Below are positions 39,801 through 51,100 of a DNA stretch of 64,000 bases, one piece after another (position 1 is the first letter of the stretch; each line of letters starts with the position of its first letter). Source of the DNA: Helopsaltes ochotensis (lineage: Eukaryota > Chordata > Aves > Passeriformes > Locustellidae); contig VXBM01001310.1 in the NCBI GenBank assembly GCA_013400155.1, forward strand, positions 112,040 through 176,039, given 5' to 3'. The notes beneath the pieces were generated by a model. That model had not been told where the DNA came from. It worked only from the letters and a program-made list of their open reading frames with translations, and ran no database searches. The position numbers were made by a program, and so were the translations under genes.

Positions 39801-39859
39801 GCCCTTGAAACAGTTCAGTAAGTCAGATAGTAAGAAGGTGAGATGCCAGAAAATCATAA
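30842..39859. other. Long non-coding stretch, no gene recognised
   Basis: About 9 kb without a recognised exon, LTR or CR1. It includes direct repeats of an AACTTGTATGCATCA motif near 32487 and 32525, and the T-rich low-complexity tract at 37347-37419. Open frames of up to about 121 codons (for example 30592-30957, which lies partly in the LTR) lack domains. Confidence 0.55.
37347..37419. repeat. T-rich low-complexity tract
   Basis: Seventy-three bases of almost pure T with single C interruptions. Antisense translation gives only poly-lysine. It may be a retroposon A-tail in minus orientation or simple slippage; no element body is visible next to it. Confidence 0.9.
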
Positions 39860-40080
39860 TGTGGGGAGGAGCGCTTGCTCCATGTAATTTCTTGATTGAT
39901 TTATGACTAACCTATCAGTAAAGTGTCTGAATTGCGTGAATGCTTGCTTGCAACCAATTAGCATGTTCTTATTAAACTACCAAAAAACCATATAGTGTAA
40001 GCTATCCAGGCAATAAAGCGAAGCATTGACTGTATCTCTGAGAATGTGTCTTTGTATCCCAGCCGCTCCCTCTTTACGGA
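39860..40080 (+). mobile_element. Short LTR-like element, plus orientation
   Basis: The element starts TGTGGGGAGGAGCGCTTGCT and carries CAACCAATTAGCATG-type U3 sequence, a TATA-like ACCATATAGTGTAAGC (about 39987-40002), AATAAA at 40012-40017, and a C-rich end near GCCGCTCCCTCTTTAC. This is the compact layout of short avian alpha- or beta-retrovirus-like LTRs. The right boundary is approximate, no target-site duplication was matched, and no internal sequence adjoins it. Confidence 0.6.
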
Positions 40081-41350
40081 GATGCTGCAAGGCCACATCA
40101 GCCATGCAGGAATTAAGCTTTGGTGAAGATTTATTTCCTGTAGTGTCTACTTATTTTTGAAACAAGATCAGCTTGATCTAGAGAACTGTTGCTTACCTTC
40201 TGTATAAAGCAAGACTTTGGGGTTAGTTTTGCATACTTGCCATCCTCTGAGTGCCCAGCTGATTGCATGCCAGGTGAAGAGACCTCTGCTTAGCTGTCTG
40301 GAGCAGCGGACAGATGGTGACAAGAGGTGCCAGGGCAGCCCTCTGCCCTCTCCTGACCTGGCTGTAATCTCCATTCACACAGCTGGCTGATAAAATGCAT
40401 ACTGAGAGACCTTGTGATATCACTAATTCCCTCAAGCACTGCTAAGTAAGATGTGCAGGCCAAATTATCAGCTCATAAAAATCCTAAAGAAGTGCTCTTC
40501 TGAGGTTTTTGAGGGAGGGGATGCTCCTGACACAGCCCAGCTCTGTGTATACTGCACCAGGTAAGAGGTTTTTTTTGCTCTGACTAATAAGGAGCTCTGA
40601 AAATCATTTCCATCATGCAAACTGGCAAGCTGGAGTACTTTTATGTAAGATAAATGATTATAGTAATTTATGCTTATATATTTTTTTAAGCAAAGCATTA
40701 TCATCATGTTTTCCCCATCTTACAGGTGAAGTTGAGGTAGTGAGAGGTGAAAAGACTTGCTGCAGGGTCAGAATCAAATCTGCTTCTCTCAAAGTACATT
40801 ACTGCTCCAAAAGGGAAAAAAAGAGTTTCAGAACCTTTGTTTCATGTTTTTCTCTGTGTTGCTGATTTCTACAGGATTCTCAGTGTTACGGAAGTTTACT
40901 TTTCCTTGAGATTCTAAATGCAGGTTTTTCTTATAAAGGTGTGGTGTGTTAAAGCAGCATTCCTAGGCTTTGCCTGCAGCTGCAATTAAGTTTATCTAAG
41001 CAAGTGCTCATCCAAATGGTCATTTGAAATCATGTTGCAGCGTCATTGCTGAACTACCCTCTTGGCCTAGGAAACAAACCCCCCATAATTTTCTTTTTTT
41101 CTTACTGGAAGCTTACAAAGACAAAATTTTGAGTATCACGCTAGTGGCACATGGGTCTTCAGTGAAAAGTCTTGTGGCTTGTTTTTTTTCCTTTTTTGTT
41201 GTTTTGTCATGGATTTCAAGTGACTTTCCCAGATGCCAGCTGGTTTCCTCTCAGGGAAGGAGAGGTTGGAAGAAGGTATAGGCCAGAATACTATGTGTTA
41301 TGAGAAAACGGGGAATTAATTCATGCTTTTAATAATATTTTATGAAATAC
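40081..41350. other. Non-coding DNA, no gene recognised
   Basis: No exon, RNA gene or repeat recognised. Confidence 0.5.
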
Positions 41351-41996
41351 TGTTAAAGTAAGATGTATGTACCAAATATATTAAGTAAATGCTGCACCCG
41401 CCCCCGTTTCCCCGGAGAGGGCCAGACAGTTGTGAAACTTCTGGCCCAGGGGAACCTAATTTCCATTTGAGCTACCAAAGGCACACCTAAAACTCCGAGG
41501 CTGAGCTCATTACCATCTGAAGACCCGAGGCTGGACAACAATGCCCAGACCTAAACGACGCCTCAACGACCCAGATAAGAGACATCATCACCCTCCTGAT
41601 CATGTCAAGGTGGCGGCACCAAAGTCCAGTGAGAGAAATTTAAAGACCTTCCGTAAACCCATCATGATTACCATCTCCAACGAGAAGGAGCACATAGCAC
41701 GAAAGAAAAGGATGAAATCAGGGAGGAAGCCCACGATACCAGACATTTGAATGGAACTGCATTACCTCACTAGGCCTGAGGGAAAATAAAAAGTAAAAAA
41801 CCTGAGCTCCGGGGACAGAAAATCGTGAATGGGGAGAGGGTATGCTGTCAGAGAGACCGTTTGTTCCTCGTTCACCAGGCACCGATCCGGGGCTCGGTAC
41901 CTTGTTCGTTTGGTGGTGGTTCTTTATATTTTTCTTCAAAATTGTTATTAATAAATTTTCTTTGATATAAATTATTTCACTAATTCGTTTATAACA
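41351..41996 (+). mobile_element. Solo LTR, ERVK-like, plus orientation
   Basis: The element starts TGTTAAAGTAAGATG and ends TTCGTTTATAACA, 646 bp. A TATA-like AAAATAAAAAGT lies at about 41783-41794. An R-like block (CGTTCACCAGG, then CCGGGGCTCGG) follows, and AATAAA at 41950-41955 lies 47 bases before the end. It shares its start with the minus-strand LTR at 19346-19980, and its end and R block with the one at 30270-30841. The flanks AAATAC and CTACAC do not match well, so the target-site duplication is decayed or a boundary is off by a few bases. A 69-codon, strongly basic open frame (41541-41750) lies in its U3; see findings. Confidence 0.75.
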
Positions 41997-44849
41997 CTAC
42001 ACTTGTCCCAACTCTTTCTGCATTGCTCAGAAAGTGAGATAAAACGACAAAAAGTAGCTCTGGTCTACTTTTATTGATCTGATTTAAGGCTAAATGTGGC
42101 TCAATGTTAGATCTGTTCCTTGTGGATTCAGGTTTGATTATAAAGAACAATATGGTAGGAACAAAGGATTGCATCATGCTAAATACAAGTAATGGGCTTT
42201 CCAGATACTGAAAATTCAAGCACTTATATGGAGCCAGATAGGTAATGTCAAATATATCTGCAGTGAAGTTTTTCTGATTAATAATGGAGTAACACTAATT
42301 TACACCAGCTGCAGACTTCTCAAAAATTAACCAAAGTGCTTGTTCATTGCTGTTGGCTACATATCAAAAATGATATTGAAAAGGAAACAGATCAGTAGCA
42401 GAAAACATAGATGACAATAATACTCTGCAACAGGGAAAAATACAAAAGTAAAAAAATTAATAAAAATGCAGTTCACAGCTCAGAAAATAGCACTGAGGAA
42501 CTACTGTGTAATTAATAAAATTCACAAAGTGTCAATCAAGTAAACAATCTGGTTTGGGACAGATTGAAAATAAGGGGCTAAATTCTGTCTTTAGCTACTC
42601 ATATGTGGTTTTGTCTCCAAGGCAGAATTTACTTGATAATCTATGCATGAACAACAACACAAAACAAGACAAAGGATATTTTAATGGTAGCCACAAATGG
42701 CAGACATGAGGCAAATCTGCTAGATTTAGCTCGAGCTTTGATTGAGAAGGTTGGTCTTGCATAACAGCAGCAGAATGAGCTGCCAATCCTTGGACCTATC
42801 CTCTAATAAAATATCATTTTTAACTGGTAGCCCTGATGAAAACAGCTTCGGTGGTTTCCAGCCAGAGGATCATAAGCAGTTGATTGCCCAGACATAATGG
42901 TAACAATTACCACTAAGGCCGTGTTGCAGCAGATTTAGAGGACACAGCAGCATGAGAAAGATGTTCAAATGCCTGAGAAGAAAATATAGCATTGGTCTTG
43001 CCCATAAGAAACTTAATTGGCAAAAAAATCATTAAAAAATATTGGATTTTTTGGAGTAGGCTAAGAAAATTAATGGAGAAATTTTCATCTAAATTCATCT
43101 CACCCTATGAAAGGCAAGAACATGCCTTTGTCTTCCAAATAGAGTAAATTATGGTGGATGAAGATCATGACACTGCTTTTCTAAGATCTTTGGTAAGATT
43201 AAAATTGCACATCTAAGATGATAATGTCAGTAGTGAAAGTGGTTAATGACAAGAATGTTACTAAAACAAAGGAGTGCAGGGTCAGATTCTTCCCTCAAGG
43301 CATAGCAGTGTAGTTAAGTGTGTGGCATAGCTTCTATTTGACATCCTTTGGACATGAGAAACTGTGGAGGCCACAGTAATTTATTATGTCTTACCAATTC
43401 AGGTTTGATTCTAGTGGTAAAATTGTCAAAGGACATGACTAAGGAAAAATTTGTAGGAAGAAACCTTGTCATTTATTGAATCATTTAAGTAAGTGGAAAA
43501 TGAAAACCAGCTCTTGGCCTGCAAGCAACCCTTTGGCAAAGATGCCACAAATGACAGTCACAGGGTACCCTTTTGTATCCAAAATCCAGACATTTTGTTT
43601 TCTGGGACTAGGAAATCGCTACAAAAATCAGTAAGGGATAACAAGAGTTTTTTTGGAGCAAAAATCCTATTCTCATCTGAAGCAATGCCAACATGACACT
43701 TGGTTGTTTTCCTTCAAAATCGTATAAGTTTTGGTTGCTTTCTCAAGAGCTGAGAGTCATTCAGACACAATATGATGAACATGCATGTTACCCTGATTTT
43801 TGCAGCCTTTCTGATGTTGTTCACAGTTTCTTAATGTTTTTCATAGTTCTTAGTTCTTTCTCACACAAGTGTTATGAATAGATACTGTATTTATAAAAAG
43901 AGGAAAGAATGTTTACATTACTCAGTTTGGGAAGGAACAATTAATGGACTGTTAATTTGACCAGTGTGATTGGAGGGGTAGCAACATTCTCCACCAATCC
44001 ATGGTCCAGGTAGAAATAGTATATAAGTGGACTCAAAAATATAATTGCCCTTTTTTCCAGGAAAAAAAGAAAGTGGAAAGTGAACAGAGTCTGTGTGTTC
44101 TTTCAGTGCCCAACAGTGACACATGCAGCCTAGGAAGAGGACTGAAATTTGTGTTGCACTCAATTCCACATGTAAAACACAGAAAAATGAGTGTACAATG
44201 CTAAGAACAGAAATAGATTTTTGTTCAAGAAAAATCTGTTACTCTCCTTTCCTCTACTGGTTTTTGTGGAGTTGTCCTGAGCTCCTAGTCCCAGAAAACA
44301 AGATGTAGAAAACAAAATGCCTGTATTTTGGAGAAGAGAGGGTACTGTATGCCAGGTGAGTGCGGAGCCTGTGTGAGGACAAACTTCATGGGAATTTGTC
44401 ATTCAACCACATAGAAACATATGGACTTAGTGGCACATCTATCTTTGCCTGAATCCTCACTGGCAGCAGTTTCTTTAAGCACATTTAAAACTCTTCTATT
44501 GCAGATACCCCACAACCTCTTCACCCATAACTTGCTCTAATGACTTTTTATAGCAAAGGAGATTAATATTCTTCTTTAGTTGTCTGTATCAGTTTATTTA
44601 TATTGATAACTCTTGATTGAAACCTCATATTGGTTTTCTGCCCTTCCATGGCATCTTTACAAGTTTTCTTTATGTCTTTTTCTAACCTGTGGTAGAGAAG
44701 AGGACAAAGTACTTCAATAATGCTGTTTCTGTACTGAGACAAAGGGAATAACAACAAGTATCTTCTTGTACTCACAATGCTCCTGTTAGTACCTCTTAGA
44801 AAGACACTTACTGTTCATGTGCTAAACTAATAATGGTCCTTTCCTACTC
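41997..44849. other. Non-coding DNA, no gene recognised
   Basis: AT-rich sequence with only short open frames (under 85 codons), often on both strands over the same bases. No repeat family recognised. Confidence 0.55.
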
Positions 44850-45510
44850 CACAGCCATGCCACACTGTCTCAAAAGCCTCACAAAAGCCACAATCCATCA
44901 TATCTATAGTGTTTCCATGCTCCACAAAGCCAGTTATCCCATAAGAGACGTTAATGAGGTTGGTCTGAGATGATCTGCTCTTGACAAATCTAAGTTGTCT
45001 GTTTCTTTTCAGCTTATTATTCTTGAGAGGATTAAAAAATGATTATTAATAATTTATCCCAGTATCTTTCCAGGTGTGAGTGTCATGCTACCTTGTCTAC
45101 AAATCCCCAGATTCCTGTTTTCCACTTTTTAAAGCTGTTCACTTTTATTTGTCTTTCCTCAGGCCTTTAGGACCTCACTGTTGTCAGTGAGTTCTTTAAA
45201 ACAATCACTAATGGTTTGGAGGTTGTTCTAGCAAGTTCTTTAAGCACTCCAGGATGAGTTTCATCAGACCCTACTGATTTGAATTAATCTGATTTATGTA
45301 AATACCGTTCTCTATCCCTGCTCTCGCCTGTGTATCTCTCCTCTTCCTTAAGGTAATTGTGCTAAGCTTTTTCTTCAAAGGTAGAAACACAGATGGTTTT
45401 AAACACTTCAGCCTTCTGTGTCTGTCCTTATCTGCCTCCTTTCTTTATTATTACCTTTATCTACAGCTTTTTCCTAAGCTTGAGCAATCTATGATTCATT
45501 TTGTGCTGTA
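44850..45510 (-). mobile_element. CR1: Ancient CR1/L3-like LINE fragment (ORF2 RT region), decayed
   Basis: On the plus strand the segment matches, in order, blocks I know from old amniote CR1/L3-type LINEs read in antisense: CTCAAAAGCCTCACAAAAGC, the TTAATGAGGTTGGTCTGAGA block, the GACAAATCTAAGTTG block and the AGGATGAGTTTCATCAGACC block. These correspond to the reverse-transcriptase part of ORF2 on the minus strand. The match is diverged, with many indels and stops, so the copy is much older than the other CR1s here. Its boundaries are approximate. Confidence 0.6.
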
Positions 45511-46532
45511 GCTTCTCAAGGTTTATTCCAGGCCGACTCTTGGCTTGCTCCACACATCTACAGGTGTGTTTAGCTCATGTCCACTCAGAGAGCAGACTGG
45601 TTTAAATTGTGTCTCTGGTGCAAATGTACTCACTGAGCAGGCAGTCTAGAGTTTCTCTCCTCTGCCAGTGTGTAATTTACACAGTTTGATATACTGGACT
45701 TCCTGTGCCTGTTTGAAAATTGTACCCAATGCCAGTGGATTGTCTAAGACACAGTTGGTATTTCTGACTTGTCCTGCCCATTTTCTTCTGTGCACAAAGG
45801 CAGCAAGATGGAAATATGGAATGGGAATTCACAGCTGAATACAAGAAGTCTGTAGTTTTCAGAACTGTATGTTCAGGCTGCCATATAATAGGGATACTGG
45901 GGAATGGCATTATCTTCTCCATCAGCCTGAAATCCAGAAAAGATGAATGCTTCCAGTTGCTACTGGACAACTTAACACTCTCTATAAAGGAAATACTTTT
46001 ATATAGAAAAGATTAGCCTAGTGCTTGTGAAGTCTTAAATAGCAACAACCTACAAAGGTATTTCTTTGCACCAAGATTTTTGGAGGTGTCACTGGAGTAG
46101 TAATTTTGTCTTGAAAAGGCTAGGAGAGATCTTACAGGGTACCATATGAAACACTTAAACCACTGTGGCTGTGCAGCAGAGTTTTGGGAAACTGCACCAC
46201 AGTGACAAGAGTTCTGTGGAAGGAAAGGTTTAGTTTAGTCGTTATTTGCCAGAAAGGTGAGAGGGGTTCCAAGGCTGTTAGCAACTTCTGAAAGAACATC
46301 AGCCAAGCTGCTGCATCAGGGCTTGTTCAGAGGACCATATTGGTCCCTGGGCTTCCTCTGGGTTTATCCTGAGCACTGAGAAGGGAGTTGCTGAGTGAAG
46401 CAGAGATCACTCACTCTGCTCAGCCTCCCTCTGCTCCAACCTCCCGGGAATGGCACAGAAGCTGCTCCTCTGGCCCTGGGGTGTGATGTGAGTGCTCCTG
46501 TTTTAAGGCCACTGAAATTTGATCTTACTCCC
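45511..46532. other. Non-coding DNA, no gene recognised
   Basis: No defendable exon. Short overlapping open frames on both strands at about 45677-46016 show no domain. Confidence 0.5.
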
Positions 46533-47001
46533 TGTCTTGGTTTGAAAGACAGGTATCTGCTAGGGAGGGCAGGACCTCCCTTTGGAATGGAGAATTTGAA
46601 TTCCCTCCCTCTAAATTATTATAATTTAGAAAATAAAGGGGCTTTCAGGCAGAGGTATGGGAATAGGACTAACAGTTCTTTACTAGCATGTATAATAAGG
46701 CAAAACAAACAACAACAACAATAACTACTACAGCATTAACAGTAAAACAGACCCAAGGAGCTTGAGGGGCTTTGTCCACAGAGCCCGGGGAGAGTCAGGC
46801 GCGGGGTTCCAAGAATACCAAGCTGGAACAGTGGGAAATCCTGTACTGGTGGGTGTGTTCAGAAGCTCTGTCGGTGGCAGCTGAAGCAGCAGGGATGTCC
46901 TGGCCAGGCAGGAGGATGCAGGGCTGCTGTGTAGTGGAAAAGCCTCAAAGCAGTGCCGAGGAAGCAGCGGCGGTGGGACAGGGCCAGCCCAGCTCCTGCA
47001 G
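46533..47001 (-). mobile_element. LTR fragment, minus orientation (module A of composite)
   Basis: The left edge TGTCTTGGTTTGAAAGACAG is, read on the minus strand, the 3' end of a passerine LTR family I recognise (ending ...CAAACCAAGACA). The expected poly(A) signal, on the minus strand at about 46668-46673, is changed to AGTAAA. The GC-richer part to about 47001 is the body of the element, cut where a plus-strand LTR begins with TGTTGTATC at 47002. The rest of this LTR is not clearly found beyond that point. Confidence 0.6.
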
Positions 47002-47490
47002 TGTTGTATCGTGTTATTATATTGTAATAATGTGGTTTGCCTGTACAAGTGATAGGAGAAACCCTATCCCCCATCCTTGTCATCCTCTCCCTGTCTTCAC
47101 ACATGCCATCCTCTCTGGGTCCCACCCTTGGCTTCCTCCTTTGTCTTACTTAAGTGGACCATCAAGTGTATCTATTGTCCAGGCCTCATATGGAATGTGG
47201 CCAAACCGGTTCCCCCACCCATATTTCCCTGACTCCTTCTCCCCCTCGTTTACACTTCGTGGGACAACCATAACCCTTCCCCTGTGCTGCTCACATTACA
47301 GCCTGTCCCCTCCCTAAACTCCTCCCCCTTTCCCTTTGGACATAAAAACCCTAAGAGCCACGTGGGCGGGGAGTCAGTTGCCTTTCCATCGCACCCTGCT
47401 CGGTGTCCACAAGTTCTGTGCCTCTCCATATTGGAGATGAAATAAACTGGACATTTGACTGCCTCCTGTTTCCTTCGTTCAACTCACCTC
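47002..47490 (+). mobile_element. LTR, plus orientation (module B of composite)
   Basis: The element starts TGTTGTATCGTGTTATTA. A pyrimidine-rich U3 leads to a TATA-like CATAAAAACCCT at 47341-47352, and AATAAA follows at 47441-47446 about 100 bases later. The 3' end probably lies near the TCAACTCACC at about 47480-47490. The bases after it may be the leader of the same element, including an open frame at 47528-47806 of unknown meaning. I recognise the TGTTGTAT...TGTAATAATGTGG start as an avian ERV LTR type, but the class is uncertain. Confidence 0.65.
47341..47352 (+). promoter_or_regulatory. LTR TATA box (module B)
   Basis: CATAAAAACCCT lies 89 bases before the AATAAA at 47441-47446. It is a likely core promoter of the LTR starting at 47002. 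Confidence 0.55.
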
Positions 47491-47790
47491 CGGGGTAAGG
47501 AATCTGCTGAGCTAAAGGAGCCCACCCGTGGGATGCGGCCGTGCTGGAAGATTGCCCAAAAATAGAGGCCACCAGCGCACCACTGCACTGCAGGTCAAGA
47601 AGAGGAGAGCTCAGGATTCCTGGGCACACCAGGAGATGATGGCCAATTTCCTGGGACCGGACCTGGTAGCGGCAAATGAATTCCTCCTGCAGCAAGCAGC
47701 AGCTTGCCCATCCTCTCCGATGCTGGGACCAAAAAAGACTGAAACTGCCCCCCAGCCTCGTTCTTTACCTGCTTCAAACCATCGCGGTAT
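47491..47790 (+). other. Putative ERV leader/internal remnant between two LTR modules
   Basis: GC-balanced sequence unlike the AT-rich flanks lies between LTR modules B and C. A 92-codon open frame starts at 47528, with internal ATGs at 47637 and 47640. This is where the leader and gag start of an element with LTR B would be, but I recognise no gag domain. It could equally be unrelated. Confidence 0.35.
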
Positions 47791-48150
47791 CTCTCCCTTT
47801 GTTTAGCCAAGTACCGAAACAAAGTACCCACAAGTATCCAGTAATTAGTCTCTTAGCAACCTGGGTGGGGGAAGAAAATTCTATAAAAAGGAAAAAAAAC
47901 CCAAATCTAACCCCCAACACTCCCCTTGTGTTACCTCCTCCCTTGATCTAAACCCCAAGGCTCCTCCCCTGGAAACCTGATAAAACCCCACAACACTGGC
48001 CCTGCAGCCCTCTCCATCTTTCTCTTCATCTTCCTCTCCCTCCCTGGTCCTAGGGGAAATAAATATGGATTCTTGTGCTTAACAAAACAGAGACTTGTCT
48101 CGTCTGTTTCCCTGCTGGTAGCTGTACCTCCCTGGACATGATGAACTCTG
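47791..48150 (+). mobile_element. LTR-like module, plus orientation (module C of composite)
   Basis: A C-rich U3 with CTCCTCCCCT leads to a TATA-like GATAAAACCCC at 47979-47989 and, 79 bases on, AATAAA at 48058-48063. A T/C-rich end follows (GTCTCGTCTGTTTCCCTGC). The arrangement resembles module B (CTCCTCCCCC, then CATAAAAACCC), but the sequences after the poly(A) signal differ, so B and C are not the two identical LTRs of one recent provirus. Both ends are uncertain. Confidence 0.5.
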
Positions 48151-51100
48151 CTGCCGCATGATGCAACAGTGTGACACCACTCTGGACTTGTTCTTGCACG
48201 ACTGCCTTGTGGCACCAGGAATTCCTAGGAGATCTGGGTCTTTTCTGATGTGAGCAACTGTTCATCAGATGAAATGAAATGCACATTAGGCATTCCCCCA
48301 TTGCACCAGGAGGTGTGCAGGAGTCTTTGATAACATTAGTTTTGGGCGGGGTTTGTTTGTTTGTTTGTTTGCTTGCTTTTTGGTGTGTGTTTTTGGTTTT
48401 TCTTTGTTTTTTGTTTGTCTGTTTGTTTATTTGTTTTCCTCCTGGCATATTTCAAGCCATCACAGTTCAAGTCATCACAGGCGGGACCTGCAAGGATTTG
48501 GCACCCCTGGATATTGGGGCTTTTGCTGTGTAAAATATGTAAATATTAATTCAAGAGTTGATTCAAAAGATACTCTCTCAGGAAGGAGGTTTTATGGAGG
48601 TATTACTGCTGGGTTTTTTTTGTTCTGGAAGTATTGCCTGGAGGGCTGGATCAGTGCTCAGGAGTCTGCATGCATAGGTAATAGCAAGGGAGTACACTGA
48701 AGCACAGGAGAGAGAATAAGGCTCATTAAATACAACATATTTCTAACAACATTATGTCAAGGTTATTATGTACCTGAAGGGTTGACAGTAAAAGAGAATA
48801 GAATCCCCTTTTATTTTTAAACCTGTGACAGATTAGGAGACAAATCTATATGCAGCTGTATCAATTTGTTACTTCCATTTTACTTTGTAAAAGCAATTTT
48901 GATTGCAGTTGTCCTGTGCCACACTATAGACTCCACTAGACATCATGTTGCACTGAATCAGCAGCCTGTCAAGCCTTGAATATCATCCCCTCAGACAAGG
49001 CTTTCACTAACAGATAACTATTTCACAGCCAAGAAAATCCTGTTTCTTAGGAATCTGTAACAGTCATGCATTGAAACTGACAAAGGGAGTAACATCTACA
49101 TGTCTGTCTCACATCAGCAACCCCTGTGCTCTGGAAAAGTAAAAATTACAGGTTTAGTCATTCAAAAATGTCTCTGTCTTGCAGAAAGTAGTTGGGGGTT
49201 CTAAAAAGCTAAGAAATCAACTGGAAAATCTTCCAAACTGGAGTGTTGCAGAAAGGACTGCTCAGGCTTCTTGGGTGTTTTGCAGGACACAGGTGTAATT
49301 TTCAGGTATCTAGGTTGTAAAATTTCATTTCTGGCAAAGGGATACTGTGGAAGTCTGAGCTCAGGGAGTGACTCACAACACAAATTTAAATAAGGATGTC
49401 TAGAGCTGAAAGGCAGTGTGGCATAAAGGAAGGTGTGGAAGCTATGTGAGACCAGAGACATGCTTGTGGGATTTGGCTTCTGCAAGGTCAGAAGTTGCTT
49501 AGGTTGCACTGAAAAATAGGCAGGGGCCTAGTTTTTAAATTAGGATTGTGAAGAAATGAAAAAGTTAGTGCTGAATGCTACATCCACCATGCGCTCTTGT
49601 GGCTTTTGATCTAGGTTTGTACCAGACACAATCTCAATTGGAAACTAAATGCTATCAGCTGACCCCCTTAAAATTTGCATTTGAAGCATTGTTTGCCATT
49701 GCCTTATGTCTTCTGGAAAGGCTTTTTGGGCATCTGTGGTGGATGAATTCTTCAGAACTCTCCCTATGCATCACATGACAGGCAGCAAACTACCACAGAT
49801 GGTGGTGCAGTCTTCCTGCATTGGTGGGGGATTGCTTTTAGCAGGAGACAGTTTTAGTGAAATGGGCTGGGTATTTTTTGTTTTAAAATGGTAATGGGAG
49901 ATGCACTCTAGAGAGCATGAATGCATGTTGAACAAGAAAAATGCCTGATCTGCAGAGGGACTTGAGACAGCATCTTTCTTCCCTTCTCTGGTAGCCTCTC
50001 TGCTCACACGTGGTGGTGAGGGCTCTCTGCACCAGTTTGCAGAGGTCCTGCTGCATCTGCTGGTGAGTGAGATGCAGTCTCTTTAAGGAACTGAGGCATT
50101 TTAAAGTTTGCTAAATATTTAAGCATCTTGTGACAAAAGCATGAATTTCTATTCCCTAGTTGCACTCTTTGACCTGAGAAAGAGAAGCCTGGAGACCTGG
50201 TTCTGTCAAAATCTGTGTTTCTGAGTGAAATGAGCACAAAACCATGGTGATGAGGAGTCCTGCATGGAATTTCAGCTTTTTCTCCTCCTTAATCTGCTTT
50301 GGTCCTTGACATTTGGACTGTTGTGGTTTTGTTTTCTTTAAAGTCCTAGGCAGGAAAGGACAAGGACAGAGCAAAATACGCAAGTACTCATTTGATGAAA
50401 CACTTGATTTAGTCTGTGTAAAACCTTTGTCTTAGTTAAATATCAATTTGGAAGGTTTGATAGGTTGGAATGTGAGAACACGAATTCAGGGCTCTGGATG
50501 AGGTTCTGAAAGTGGCTGGGGAGATGCTCTTCTTCAGGCTGAGAGGTGCATTTCAGACCTGTGAAATATCTTCCAATGCCATTCCCAAAGGGTGCCAGCT
50601 TAGCAAGCACTTGGAATTTGTGAACATTGCTAAGGTAGACAACTATTTCCCTGCAGTGCTGAAGGCTGCTCAAGCATGTGAAAAAGATGGAGTCAGATAA
50701 ATAATTTGAAGAACCCTCCTTTACAGCCCTGGTGAAACTTTATGAAACACAAAGATATTTTCCCTCGTATTTCTTTGCATTTTACTTATTGTTAATGCTT
50801 CCATACTACTGTGAACAAATATATTAACCAATACAATAGCATTGAAACATTTAATCATGTACAATTATATCAGCTGTGCTGGATAGTCAGTATGGTTACA
50901 AAGTCCCTACAGAAAGTCTCTACTAACAGTTAGTACTATTATCATTTTATCCCAAGTATATAATAATTTCCAGCACTAGACTTACAGAATTCTCATTCCA
51001 AGCCAGAAGAAAGTAGTCAGATTAATGAGACAATGTGAAAATAGATGTTGTTACCCATTGAACCAATACTGTGGAAACACATGCCTGATGTACTGCTGAA

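Noticed and set aside
46772..47317. 181-codon open frame
   Set aside because: It crosses the junction at 47001 between LTR modules of opposite orientation, so it cannot be an evolved gene.
47002..48150. Modules B and C as the two LTRs of one provirus
   Set aside because: The LTRs of one provirus begin identical. These differ throughout and share only the general TATA/poly(A) layout and a C-rich U3.
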